A stretch of 64,000 nt of DNA from Dyella_B nitratireducens (lineage in GTDB: Bacteria > Pseudomonadota > Gammaproteobacteria > Xanthomonadales > Rhodanobacteraceae). The notes under the pieces are model-generated. The model did not search any database, was not told the origin of the DNA, and worked only from the letters and a program-made list of their open reading frames with translations. Below are positions 1-10,700 of the stretch, one piece after another. Positions within the stretch are counted from its first letter, which is position 1. Each line of letters opens with the position of its first letter. The position numbers and the translations under genes were made by a program. The stretch spans positions 2,356,001 through 2,420,000 of the forward strand of contig NZ_CP064032.1 of assembly GCF_049532905.1 (NCBI RefSeq), read 5' to 3'.

Positions 1-1
1 C

Positions 2-79
2 GAGGCGCTGGTGCATGGGTTGGGGACGGATATCGAGCTCAATGCACAGGGGCTTGGCGTATGGCTGGATCGTGGGTAG
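2..79 (+). CDS. C-terminal end of an unidentified protein (partial)
   Basis: An open frame enters from the left edge and stops with TAG, giving 25 residues that end GLGVWLDRG. The composition is that of ordinary coding sequence and the stop is followed at once by a half copy of an intergenic repeat, which supports a real gene end. Too little is present to identify the family. Confidence 0.5.
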   Translation, partial: EALVHGLGTDIELNAQGLGVWLDRG

Positions 80-163
80 GTTGGGGTGTAAACCCTGAGC
101 TATCCCCACGTTTTCTGCTTGATGATCTGAACAAAATCAGCAAGCTAGTCAATACCTATTAAA

Positions 164-251
164 TTACCTCGGCGTCATTCCGGCGAAGGCCGGAATCCAT
201 GGTGAATGCGAAGCATGGATTCCGGCCTTCGCCGGAATGACGCCGAGGTAA
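164..251. repeat. Long palindrome, family A (REP-like)
   Basis: Two 38-base arms (164-201 and 214-251) are inverted copies carrying the core GTCATTCCGGCGAAGGCCGG, separated by a 12-base loop. The same core recurs at 45935, 48710 and 62605, and in diverged form at 38358. All copies are intergenic. This is the layout of REP/REPIN-type elements; no mobilising RAYT transposase is seen in the window. Confidence 0.85.
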
Positions 252-317
252 AAATGCTAAGTATTGGCCGCAAAAAAGCCCATCCTTGAACACCTCGAAA
301 ACCGTGGGGATATATCA

Positions 318-384
318 GGGTGCAAACCCCAACGTCGTCATGCGCACATACATGGCCATGCTGGGGTTTGCACCCCAGCCTACG
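318..384. repeat. Palindrome, family B
   Basis: GGGTGCAAACCCCAAC and its inverted copy flank a spacer containing CATGGCCATG. A close copy lies at 2062-2139, and a half copy follows the gene end near position 76. It sits immediately 3' of the tRNA-binding-domain gene, which is transcribed towards it, so it may act in transcript termination or stability. Confidence 0.75.
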
Positions 385-386
385 TT

Positions 387-740
387 TCAGGCGAGCCGCG
401 TGCCATTCGGCACCGGTCGCTCGATGCTGGTGATTACAACGCCCTGCTCGGTAGGAAAACCGGTGAGCAAGAACTGCGAGCGGAACGGCCCGATCTGTTT
501 TTCGGGGAAATTGATCACGCCGACGATTTGCCGGCCAACCAGCGTTTCCGGCGTATACAACGCAGCGATTTGCGCACTGGTTTTGCGCTCACCGTAAGGA
601 CCGAAATCCGCCCACACTTTCCAGGCCGGTTTGCGTGCTTCGGGAAAGGCTTCCACGCGCGTGATCGTACCTGCCACGATCAGGACCTTCTCGAAATCCG
701 CCCAGCTGATTTCTTCCGCTGACACCGTTTGTACGTTCAT
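387..740 (-). CDS. tRNA-binding (EMAP/CsaA-like) domain protein
   Basis: A 117-residue protein that appears to be a single OB-fold tRNA-binding domain, close to the length of CsaA. Seen: MNVQTVSAEEISWADFEKV at the start, RVEAFPEARKPAWKVWADFG in the first half, and a conserved stretch with VGRQIVGVINFPEKQIGP. The family contains CsaA and the C-terminal domains of MetRS and PheRS beta; a chaperone-like or tRNA-binding role is inferred from the family only. The chosen ATG overlaps the TGA stop of the upstream oxidoreductase (ATGA), so the two are probably translated from one message. A longer frame to 785 runs inside that upstream gene and is unlikely. Confidence 0.85.
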   Translation of the reverse strand: MNVQTVSAEEISWADFEKVLIVAGTITRVEAFPEARKPAWKVWADFGPYGERKTSAQIAALYTPETLVGRQIVGVINFPEKQIGPFRSQFLLTGFPTEQGVVITSIERPVPNGTRLA

Positions 741-2026
741 CCTTCCAGACTCGTCTTGAACCAATCGTTGAATTCCTGCCACCAATAGCTGGTTTGCGCC
801 GCGAGCAATCCCAAGGGTTTGTAGGTATGCGCAAGCCCGTAATCAGCAAACTGCTTCCAGTCTTCGCTACCCTCCGCGACCGCCGCAGCCAGCAATTCAC
901 CGGCCGCGCAAGTGGGCGCCAGACCGTGGCCACCAAACGCCTGTGCCCACCAAAGCCCCGCGCCGTCAGTGCCGATCTGTGGCATCTGGTGGCGCGCGTA
1001 GCTCATCAAACCAGACCAGGCGTAATCGATGCGTAGGCCTTTCAATGCAGGAAAGACACGTAGCAAATCGCGCGTAAGCACGCGTTGCACGGCGGCAGCG
1101 GAACGGTTGCGGATCGAAATTCTGCCGCCCCACAGCAATCGCGTGTCTTGCAGCGGACGGTAATAGTCGAATGCAAAACGGGTGTCGTAGACGGCAGCGC
1201 GCGTCCGCAGGCATTCGTCCAGCCGGTCACCCAATGGTTCCGTCACCATGACATAGGTGGCGATCGGCAATATGGCGCGATCGATTTGCCGGCGCAAACC
1301 GGCGAGATAGCCGCCGCAGGCAAGCACAACGTGCTCAGCCTGCAATTCGCCTTGCGGCGTACTGATCAACCAGTGATTGCGTTCGCGGCGGAGACGCCAG
1401 ACGTCGCTGTTTTCGTAAATGCGCACGCCTTGCTGTATTGCCGCAGCCGCGAGTCCGATCGCGTAGTTCAACGGATGCAAGTGCAAGGCATTGCGTTCGT
1501 AAAGCCCGTCGTAATAGCGCTCGCTGCGCACCACCTCGCGTAGCTCTTCCTGCGGCAGCCAATCCCAATGCACACGGTAGTGTTCGGCCAGCAAACGCTG
1601 TCGCTTGCGCAGCACGTTCGGATCGCGAAACCAATTGGCCCAGATCACGCCCTGGTCGACCATGTCACAAGGAATGGCGTAACGCGTGACGCGCTCGCGT
1701 ATGCGCTGCACCGCTGCCGTGGTGAGATCGAAGATGCCCTTTGCGCGTTCCGCGCCCAGTTGCCGGTGCAGCGCTTCTTCGCCTAGCGAATAGCCGCCGA
1801 ATACGAAACCGCCGTTGCGGCCCGACGCACCAAAGCCGACTTGCTCACGCTCCAGCACGACCACATCGCGCACGCCACGCTCGGCAAGCCCAAGTGCAGT
1901 ATTCAGCCCAGCAAACCCGCCACCGATAATCGCCACACGCATTTCCTCTCGCACCTGCAGTGGTGCATGAGGCTCGTACGGCGTGGCCGTGGCGCGGTAA
2001 TAGGACGGCACCGGAGGTTGCTTCAT
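737..2026 (-). CDS. FAD-dependent oxidoreductase, DAO family
   Basis: A 429-residue enzyme with an N-terminal Rossmann dinucleotide motif, VAIIGGGFAGLNTALGLAERG, near residue 30, followed by GFGASGRNGGFVFGG, which is typical of the D-amino-acid oxidase/PuuB-like branch that oxidises amines or amino acids with FAD. The C-terminal half keeps the FAD-closing segment with WAQAFGGHGLAPTCAAGELL. The substrate cannot be told from sequence; gamma-glutamylputrescine oxidase-like enzymes are one close group. The start at MKQPPVPSYYR is preferred because the upstream extension translates a repeat. It is coupled to the downstream tRNA-binding-domain gene by an ATGA overlap. Confidence 0.88.
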   Translation of the reverse strand: MKQPPVPSYYRATATPYEPHAPLQVREEMRVAIIGGGFAGLNTALGLAERGVRDVVVLEREQVGFGASGRNGGFVFGGYSLGEEALHRQLGAERAKGIFDLTTAAVQRIRERVTRYAIPCDMVDQGVIWANWFRDPNVLRKRQRLLAEHYRVHWDWLPQEELREVVRSERYYDGLYERNALHLHPLNYAIGLAAAAIQQGVRIYENSDVWRLRRERNHWLISTPQGELQAEHVVLACGGYLAGLRRQIDRAILPIATYVMVTEPLGDRLDECLRTRAAVYDTRFAFDYYRPLQDTRLLWGGRISIRNRSAAAVQRVLTRDLLRVFPALKGLRIDYAWSGLMSYARHQMPQIGTDGAGLWWAQAFGGHGLAPTCAAGELLAAAVAEGSEDWKQFADYGLAHTYKPLGLLAAQTSYWWQEFNDWFKTSLEG

Positions 2027-2061
2027 AGGTGTAAACCGGGCGGTTAAGGTGCCGAGGATAG

Positions 2062-2139
2062 CGTAGGTTGGGGCGCAAACCCCACCGTCGTCATGCGCGC
2101 ATGCATGGCCATGCTGGGGTTTTGCGCCCCAGCCTACGC
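2062..2139. repeat. Palindrome, family B
   Basis: GTAGGTTGGGGCGCAAACCC and its inverted copy surround the same CATGGCCATG spacer as the element at 318-384. It occupies the gap between pbpC and the oxidoreductase gene. Confidence 0.8.
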
Positions 2140-2160
2140 AGGTGTCATTCGGCCATCCGC

Positions 2161-4542
2161 TTATTCCACCAGCGTCACATCCAGAATGCGCTGATCGGCC
2201 TGCCCATGATCGTCCACCACGCGGACGGTATAACGCCCTGCCCCGTGTGGCTGCCAATACAGCGGTTCGCCGCCAGGAGCGCTGCGGCCGACGTAGGCAT
2301 CATCGACGAACCAGTACAAATTCCGTACATCTGCATCGTTGGTCGCGGTGAAGGGAATACGTTCCTCGGCAAGCTGTTTCAGACGCAGGGTATAGGTGCT
2401 GCTGCGCAACGGAGATGTGATGCTGGGCGGCAAGCCGCTCACTCGCTCGCTGCCGTTGCATTCCGGATTTACCGGCGGGCGCCTGCGCGGCATGCCGGCC
2501 TGCTCGAACACGCGCTGCAGATCGGAGGGCCAGAATTCATAGACCTCCACATGCGTGCGCTTGCCGTCGAAAGGCGGACAGGCCGGTTTGCCGGTCGCAT
2601 CGTCCATCACGACCGGGCGATAGATGGTGTCGACGCGAATCGGTGATTTGCCGGGGATAAACCAGGTGGTGCCCAGTTGTGGACACCATTCAGTCGGCAG
2701 GTTGCCGCTAGCCAGGCAGATCTGCACGCGCTTGAGGTTGGCCGGCATGGCGCGGATCGGTTCGTTCAGCGGCACGTGTTCGGCACGTAGCGCATCGACA
2801 ACCTGGAAGAACAATGGTGCTGCCGCTTCAACACCTACGAAGGCCGGATTGCCGCTGCCGTCGAAATTGCCAACCCATATCACCAGCACGTAAGGCCCGA
2901 AGCTGCCTGCTGTCCAGGCATCGCGAAACGCCCACGACGTACCGGTTTTCCAGTACACGGGCGTACGCAATCCCTGCATGCCGATAACGTCGTCCGGGCG
3001 CGGGTTTTGCCGCAGGATATCCATCACCATGTAGCTGGCTTCGTCGCTCAGCAAGCGCGTGCCTTCCGGTTGTGGATCATCGGCGCGCAGGCGTAGTGGA
3101 CTCAGCACACCACGGTTGGCAAGCATGGCGTAAAGCCCGGCCAGTTCTTGCATGCTTACTTCGCCGCCGCCAAGCACCAGCGACAAGCCGTAATGCTGCT
3201 CGCTGGCCATACGGCTGACGCCGGCCTGCTGCAGAAAATCGTAGAGCGTGGGTTCGTGCAGTTGCGAGGCTATCCACACGGCAGGAATGTTGCGGCTGCG
3301 GATCAGTGCCTGGGTAGCGGTGATCGGGCCAAGGAAATTGCCGTCGAAGTTTTCCGGTGTATAGGGGCCAAATGAGGTCGGTACATCACGCAGCACGGTT
3401 TGTGGGTGCAGTACGCCCTGATCGAAACCCAACGCATAGATGAAAGGTTTCAGCGTGGAGCCTGGCGAGCGTTTCGCCAACGTGCCGTTGACCTGTCCTT
3501 GGATGGCAGCATTGCGATAGTCGGCTGAACCCACCATCGCCTTGATGCCCATGTCGCGGGTATCCACCAGGATCGCCGCAGCGTTGGTGATGCCGCTGGA
3601 TGCCTTGCGCTGCACGTATAGAGCAATCTGGCGTTCCACGATGTGCTGCAGATCGAGATCGAGCGTGGTGGTCACTATGGCACTGCGCGCGTTGTCATTC
3701 AGCTGTTGCGCGGCCAGGATTTGATCGACGGCATGCGGTGCTTCAAACGGCAAGCGGCTGCGCGAACGAAGTGCCAGTGGTAATGCGAACAGGGGTTTCA
3801 GTCCAGCATCTTGCGGGTGTTTGGGCAGCCATGCCTGATACAGACGATTGCGCGCATCAGCCAGGCCGCTGCTGATCAGTGTGTTGTTCGCCCTCTCCCC
3901 ACTTAGCAAGCGTTGCGAGGGATTTTGTGGAATCACCGCCAGCGTCAAGGCTTCCGGCAAGGTGAGCTGGTTGGCGGGTTTGCCGAAATACACCAGGCTG
4001 GCCGTGGCGACACCCTGCACGTTGGCGCCATAGGGTGAGACGTTGAGATACGCCTCGAGGATGTCGTGCTTGGAGTAGAACAATTCCAGTTGCACCGCCC
4101 GCGCGATCTGAATCAGCTTTCCTAGTGGTGCGCGCGTGTTGAGTTTCCACAACAGGCGCGCTAATTGCATCGTGACGGTCGAACCGCCCTGTGGCGAGCC
4201 ATGCCGCACGTAGGTGATCCAGGCGCCGCGCAACAGCCCATACGGATTGAAGCCGGGATGCCATGCGTACCAGCGATCCTCGTGCAGCAGTACGCCATCG
4301 ACCAGTTGCGGTGAAATGTCTTTCAACGGTACCCACAGGCGGTATTGCTGGTCGCTGGCAAGCGTGAGGCGCAGCAGCTGTCCCTTGCTGTCGTAGACGG
4401 CGGTGGAGGAAGGGAGCCAACTGCGCAATGGCGGGTGTGGCCATAACCGGCAGCCGGCCAGCACGGCCACCAGGAGTGCTGCGGCGACGAGCCAGTTCTG
4501 CCTGCGCACTATCCAGCGGCCAACGATGTGCAGGAATTTCAT
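2161..4542 (-). CDS. pbpC: Penicillin-binding protein 1C (bifunctional peptidoglycan synthase)
   Basis: A 793-residue class A PBP-like protein. One membrane span lies near residues 16-30 (LVAAALLVAVLAGCRLW). The glycosyltransferase 51 domain follows, with HEDRWYAWHPGFNPYG (catalytic Glu) and GGSTVTMQLARLLW. The transpeptidase domain carries the serine of STLK at about residue 362, a SRN motif and KTGTSW. A C-terminal PBPC domain of about 90 residues, typical of PBP1C, ends the protein. It polymerises and cross-links peptidoglycan on the periplasmic side. It lies downstream of the alpha-2-macroglobulin gene on the same strand, the usual yfhM-pbpC arrangement, though here a palindrome separates the two. 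Confidence 0.95.
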   Translation of the reverse strand: MKFLHIVGRWIVRRQNWLVAAALLVAVLAGCRLWPHPPLRSWLPSSTAVYDSKGQLLRLTLASDQQYRLWVPLKDISPQLVDGVLLHEDRWYAWHPGFNPYGLLRGAWITYVRHGSPQGGSTVTMQLARLLWKLNTRAPLGKLIQIARAVQLELFYSKHDILEAYLNVSPYGANVQGVATASLVYFGKPANQLTLPEALTLAVIPQNPSQRLLSGERANNTLISSGLADARNRLYQAWLPKHPQDAGLKPLFALPLALRSRSRLPFEAPHAVDQILAAQQLNDNARSAIVTTTLDLDLQHIVERQIALYVQRKASSGITNAAAILVDTRDMGIKAMVGSADYRNAAIQGQVNGTLAKRSPGSTLKPFIYALGFDQGVLHPQTVLRDVPTSFGPYTPENFDGNFLGPITATQALIRSRNIPAVWIASQLHEPTLYDFLQQAGVSRMASEQHYGLSLVLGGGEVSMQELAGLYAMLANRGVLSPLRLRADDPQPEGTRLLSDEASYMVMDILRQNPRPDDVIGMQGLRTPVYWKTGTSWAFRDAWTAGSFGPYVLVIWVGNFDGSGNPAFVGVEAAAPLFFQVVDALRAEHVPLNEPIRAMPANLKRVQICLASGNLPTEWCPQLGTTWFIPGKSPIRVDTIYRPVVMDDATGKPACPPFDGKRTHVEVYEFWPSDLQRVFEQAGMPRRRPPVNPECNGSERVSGLPPSITSPLRSSTYTLRLKQLAEERIPFTATNDADVRNLYWFVDDAYVGRSAPGGEPLYWQPHGAGRYTVRVVDDHGQADQRILDVTLVE

Positions 4543-4567
4543 GGGTTACGCCAACACTTGCCTATGC

Positions 4568-4651
4568 GTAGGTTGGGTTAGCGCAGCGTAACCCAACGTA
4601 TTCAGACGAGGCGGCATCATTGTTGGGTTACGCTGCGCTAACCCAACCTAC
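4568..4651. repeat. Palindrome, family C
   Basis: GTAGGTTGGGTTAGCGCAGC and its perfect inverse bracket a spacer with GAGGCGGCAT. A second copy with nearly the same spacer lies at 11070-11146. The two copies flank the alpha-2-macroglobulin gene, one on each side. A further short hairpin (CCCTCTCTCCC / GGGGAGAGGG) lies at about 4700-4723. Confidence 0.85.
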
Positions 4652-4743
4652 AAGTCCGCGCTGGAAGGGATATGAGGCGAGATTCACCCCTCATCCCAGC
4701 CCTCTCTCCCAGAAGGGGAGAGGGAGCCGTGTGATTTGCGCCG

Positions 4744-7700
4744 TCAAGGCTTCTCCACCACCTTCAACGACGTCCCGCCCACCGAGCGGGCCTGCAAGGT
4801 GCGCTCATACATCGACTCGGCATACGCCGGGGGCACCACGAAGCTACCCGCATTGGTCGCGCGGATGCGGTACACAAACTCGCGCACGTCCGGTGTGGCT
4901 TCACCGTAGATCACCACGCGATCCTCACGAATATCCGCGTATTCCGGCTGCCAGGTCGATTGCGACAAACCGATCGGCGAACGCCATGCCGGCGGTGCGC
5001 TGGTATTGCTGTCCTGGTTGCTGTCGCCGGAATTATCGCTGCTCTGTGCTGCATCCACGGGCGGCGGCGGTTCGATCACCGGCTCGAAGCCACCCGGCAG
5101 CAGATCCACGATGGCGACGTCACCGACGGCATCGTTGCCGGTGGCGCGGATCTTCACGTGCACGTCGATTTCTTCGCCGAGGTTCACCGTGTCGAGCGGC
5201 TTGCCCTGCGTATCGGTGTACTCACGCACGATTTCCAGACCATTGGCGATCGCCTTGTCCGGCTGCACGCGGTCGTAGCCGCTCTGGCTGGCGACGCGCC
5301 ATGCCGGCAGATCGCTCTGGTTCACGAAGCGCAGCTTGGTAGCGGCAGCATCCCAGCTGCCTGCCTGCAACAGATTGCCCTGGATGCTGGAGATGGCTTT
5401 GATGCTGCCATCTGCATGCACTTCCTGGATACCTAGTTTGTCCAGCTCGCCGCCGGTTTGGCCGGCATAGCTATCCAGCGCCAGGATCGTCATCGAGGAA
5501 GAGAGCGTGTTGTAGTCGTCGTGCGCCAATGGCCAGGCGATGTTCTCGAACACGCGTGCCGGCAAGGCCTTGGCGCGTTCGGGGAAATGCTTGGCCAGCA
5601 GGTACAGCACGCTCGCATCACGCACCAGCGGATCGTAGTAGTAGCTGTAGGCGAAGGTTTCGTCGGGCTTCGAGCGGGTCAGCACCTGCTCCGGGCCGGC
5701 CATCAGTCGATTGGCTTCGTCATCCTGCTTGAGCAGCTTGTACGAAGCGGCCAGCCACGCCGCGGCCAGGTCGTTCTTCCATTCCTTCGGATAAGCCTCC
5801 TGCAGGCGCTTCTGGATCGCGGCGAGGGCATTGGTGGTGACGTTGCCCTGGCGCGTCAGCAGGTACGCCGCGTAGGCGCGCTGGCGCAGCTTGTCGAGCG
5901 AATCCATGCCGTCATTGGCGGCCAGCTGCTGCAGGTACTTGTTGCCGGCGTCGAGCATGTCCTGCGGCACGGCGGTGCCGCGGTCACGCGCTTCGAGCAG
6001 GAAGTTCATCGCGTAATCGGAAATGAAAGGTTCCGAATCCGGCGTGGCTGTCCACAGGCCGAAGCCGCCTTCGCTGTTCTGGCGTGAGTGCAGCACGTCC
6101 AGCCATTTGCCGAGTGCGTCCTGGTTGCTGATCTTCTTCGCCTCCTCACCGCCGAAGGCCGGCTGTAATGCATGTGCGAACACCGGCACCTGCGGCCACT
6201 TGCTCACGATAAGGCGCGGCATGGCCATGCTCACCACCTGCTCGCTGCAGTAGTGCTGGTAGTTGACCAGATAGCTGGTGATGCCTTGCGCAAGCACGAT
6301 CGGCAGCGGCGAGATCGCCGCGTCACGCGCCGCATAGGCATCGAACATCTGTCGCAGGGGCGACACTTCCGCCTGACTGCGCGTGAATACCTGACCGACG
6401 TCGACCTGGGTGCGATAAGCCGATGCCGGCCGCACCGACACATCCACGGCTTGGTGCGCGGATTTGCCGGCATAACCAGCGGTGAAAGCAAGATGGCCGG
6501 AGCCGAGCTTGTCAGTAGCCTTGACGCGGAACTTCACCACGCCTTCGTGCATTTCCGCCAGGTTGACGTTCTGCGTCGCTGCGCCGACAACCTGTAGTTG
6601 CGGGCCTGTTTGCAGACTCACGGCCACCGGCACTTGCTTGCCGCCCAGGCCGGTGAGGTTGTTGGCAACACCCACGCTCACTTCCACTTCATCGCCCGGC
6701 GCCAACGTGGTCGGCACGTTGGGCGAGAGCACGAAATCGCCGCGCACGGTGGTTGCGCCTTCATACGTGCCGATGCGATCCGGCGATACAGCCACCGCCA
6801 TCACACGCAGCTTGCCATTGAAGTAGTCGGGCACGTTGTAGGTGAAATCCTTATCGCCGTCGACATCGACGATGCCCGACCAGTACACGACCGGTTTGTC
6901 GCGCTTGCGCTTGAACGGATTGAGCTGGCGGCCAATTGCCGCATCCGCATCGCCGCCCGGTGCCGCAGCCAAGGCCATGAGCTTTTCGAAATCCGGCAGG
7001 ATGAGGTCGAGGATTTGCGAGGTCTGTACTTCCAGCATCTTCTTGCGGAAGAAGAACTTCAGCGGATCGCCCAGCTTGTAGCGCGCCACCTGCAGAATGC
7101 CTTCGTCCACGGCAAACACCACGGCCTTGGCCGGATGCTCTGCGTGCAGGTGGAAGGTGACGGTGTCGCCGGGTTTCACCACGTCTGGCGAGTCGACCTT
7201 TATCGTATCGCGGCGCCCATCCAGGTTGACCGAGAACGGCACCACGCCATAGCTCAGCGGACTCATGAAGATTTCATCCGACGACGGATCGCGGATGAAC
7301 TGCACGTTGATGTAGCCGTTGCCTTCGAAATCTTTCGGAATGGTGATCTGCTGCACCGAGCTGGTGGTATCGGCGTGGAACCACGCATGCGCATAGACCT
7401 TGTCGCGCTCGATGGTGATCAGGCCGCTGCCGACGTAAGGCGCATGGATGGAAATGTTGACGGTGTCGCCGGGGTTGTAATCGGCTTTTTCCAGCGTGAG
7501 TTGCAGTTCCGCGTTGCGATCGAGCGAGCGTGACAGGTTGGCATCGCCCGCGACGGAATAGCTCACGCGATTCACTTCCACGCGATCGCTGCCGCGCAAG
7601 ATCACCAGTGCGTAGTTGCCCGGCTTGTCGGTAGCCAACGTGATATCCAGGCCACCGGCAGGGATGCTCAGCGGCTGCTCGTTGATCGGGATTTCCTTGA

Positions 7701-10700
7701 GCTTGGATTCGTATTTGTAGACGCCCGAGTCCTGCTTGGTCAGCACGGACACATAGCGCCGTTCGATCCATTGCGCTTTGAGGCCATCGAGCTTGATCGA
7801 TTTGGCTTGCGGATCAATCGCGACCAAGTGCACTTTGCGCACGGCATTGCGGCTGACGTAATCCAGATCATCATCGCTGCGATAGCCGATCAGCCAGTCG
7901 TTGCTCGATACCAGCGATTGCGTGGCAGCCGCCACGCTGCGGCCGCCTTCGGGTTCGTGCGCCTTGACCAGGAAGTACAGCTGATACGTGGCATCGGCAT
8001 ACTTCTTAAGATCCAGGTCGAATTCGGCATGGCCTTTGTCGTCGGTCTTGCCGTCCTGCAGGTTTTCCTCGTAACCATCCTTGGCGCGGCGAACGTCGTA
8101 GAAGTGGTAATCGGGCCAGCTGTGGAACGATGGCCAGGCCGGGCGCAGCGTCAGCGAGGCTTCCACGCGGCGATTCGCTGCCGGCGTACCGAACAGGTTC
8201 TGCGCATCGACCAAGCCCTTGAGGCCATCCGGCTTTACCCAGCCCTCGGCAACCTGGCTGGACAGCTTGGCCGAGACCTTCATACGGTCGGGCTGGAATT
8301 CCTTCACCTGCACGGTGGTGTTGCCGATCTGCGTGTCGGCTTTGCCATCACGCACGATGTACAGGTTCACCGTCCACGTGCCGGTGGGTGCGGTTTCCGC
8401 CGTCGTATAGGTGAGTTCGCCGAAGCCGGAATCGTCCATCGTCAACGGCAGTTGTTTTACCGTGATGCCGCGTGGGTCAACCACTTCGGCTTGCAGTGGA
8501 ATGCCGGCGACATGGCGTAGCCAACTTGCCGCCCGGACGATCAAGCCGATATGGATGTCGTCGCCCGGGCGATAAATGCCGCGCTCGGAGAACAGATAGG
8601 CGGAAAGCGTGCCGGGATTAACCGAACTGGCGTCACCGCCAATGTCAAAGCGCGAGTAATCCAGTTGCCGGTCGCTGCCACCGATCGGCAGGAACGACAG
8701 ATCATCGGCCTTCTTTACCACGTACATCGCAGGGCGTTTGTCGCGGTCCAGTCCCTTGAAAGTCGGGAAATGCACGTCGCCGTCGACACCGGTGTCCTGC
8801 GTAAACAGCGTCTGGCCATTGACGGCCAGCACGGACACGGTGGCACCCGCCACCGGCTGGCCGGTGCGGATCGATTGCACGAATACGTCCTGGCTGCCGT
8901 CGAGCGCGCGCTTCACCAGCATGCCCAGATCGGTGACGACGATCAGGCGGCTGTCTTGCGCATTGGATGGATCTTCATTCTCGGTGGGATTGTTCGCATC
9001 ATCGCTGGATGACGTGGTGTCGGCATCGTCATCCGCCTTAGCACCGGGCGGCGGCGGTGCGATGCCTTGCTTTGCCAGCGCCTTCGCTTTGGCAGCCTCA
9101 TCGGCCTGCTTCTTGGCTTGGACCGGATCGAAGTCATACAGATGCAGCAGGAACACGCCGCGCTTGCCGGATTGCAGATACTGGCCGAGGTCGACGCCTT
9201 CGTAGTGGGCGTGTGCGGGATCGCTGGTGGTGAATGCACGCTTGATCTCGTAGCGATCGACGATGTGTTCTTCGCCGAAGTCATAGGGTAGCTGCGGATG
9301 CTTGTAGTCACCCTGGTTGAGGCTGACCAGGTGCTGCAATTGATCCGGCAGCACGCGACCGATGACCAGGTGCATGCCTGCCATGTTGCGCGATACCACG
9401 GAAACGCGCTTGCTGCCGCTTAGGGACAACAGCGAACCATCGGCCATGAAGCGCAATAGCTTCGGGTAATCCGGCACGGTGACCACGACGGTCGCCGGCT
9501 TGCCCAGCACGTAGCCGCCAAAGGATTTGATGCCTTTGTCCACGCGCACGTAAATACGCTGGCCAGGGTCGGCGTGGAACTTGAAGCTTTGCAGCTCTTG
9601 ATAGTCGTTTTCCGTGGGCACCACTTCGAGCGGCAACGGCTTGGCACTGCGCAGGGTGTCTTCACCGACCTCGCTGGCACTCCAGGGATAGTTGCCTTGT
9701 TCTTGATCGTTCTGGTTGTCGTCGCTGCCGGTGTTGTCTTCGTCCGTGTCCTGCTTGGCGGCCTGCGGCTTGCGTGCCGGCAACACCCAGGCGTGCACCA
9801 GCGAGGCAAGATCACTGTCGCGCACGGCGCCGCTCAGGTTGATCACCATCACCTGTTCGGGTTCGTATTTGTCGTTGTCGACCAGGGTGGGACTGACCTC
9901 GTTCACCGTGAGGCTATACAGGCCCGGCACGCGCACGCTGGTTTTCAGCGGCGTATCGGTGCTGTTGCCGCCGCGCGAACTGCGTACGTCGCTATCAAGC
10001 GTGAGCGAGACGGCGCCATCATCACGCGGCAAGGCGAGCGGCTGCGAGTGAATCCACGCGTGCAGTTTGTAAGGATCGTAGGTGACACTGAATTTCAGTG
10101 GTGTCGAAGAGGTATCGCCTCGCCCTGCCAGGCTCAGCGCGATGCGCTTTTCAAACTGCGCCGGATTGACCGGGTAATTGAAATCCACCTGGATGATGGT
10201 TTTCTTGGCGGTGGGATCTTGTGGATCCTGGTAGAACTCGCCTTTGCCCAACTCGGCCTTGAACGGCTTGGTGTCGAACTCGAAATGGTCGTCAGCCATC
10301 AGCACGTGATGGGCGAAAGCCTTGGGGATATCGAAGCGAACCTTGTAATGCTGCCCCACCGGCCAGTCGGTGGCGGGCGTGAAGCGCAGCGTCTTGTCGT
10401 CGACCCAGGTCCACTGGCCATTCGCCTGCGGCTGCATGGTGATGCCGGTGGTGACTTGCTTGCCGACCAGCTCGATAGGCGCAGCAGAGGCGGAAAATTC
10501 AATCTCCAGCGGATGGAGAGTTATCGGTTGCTTGGTGTAGTCGGTGATGTCCGGCGCATCGACCTTCCAGGTAATACGTACCGGCTCGGGCGGACGCGGC
10601 CGATGCTTGTACCAATGCCAGCCGAACCATCCACTGCCTGCGATCAGCGCAACGGCGGCAGCGATGCCCAGCGAATGCAGCGGACGCCGCCGCACCGCTT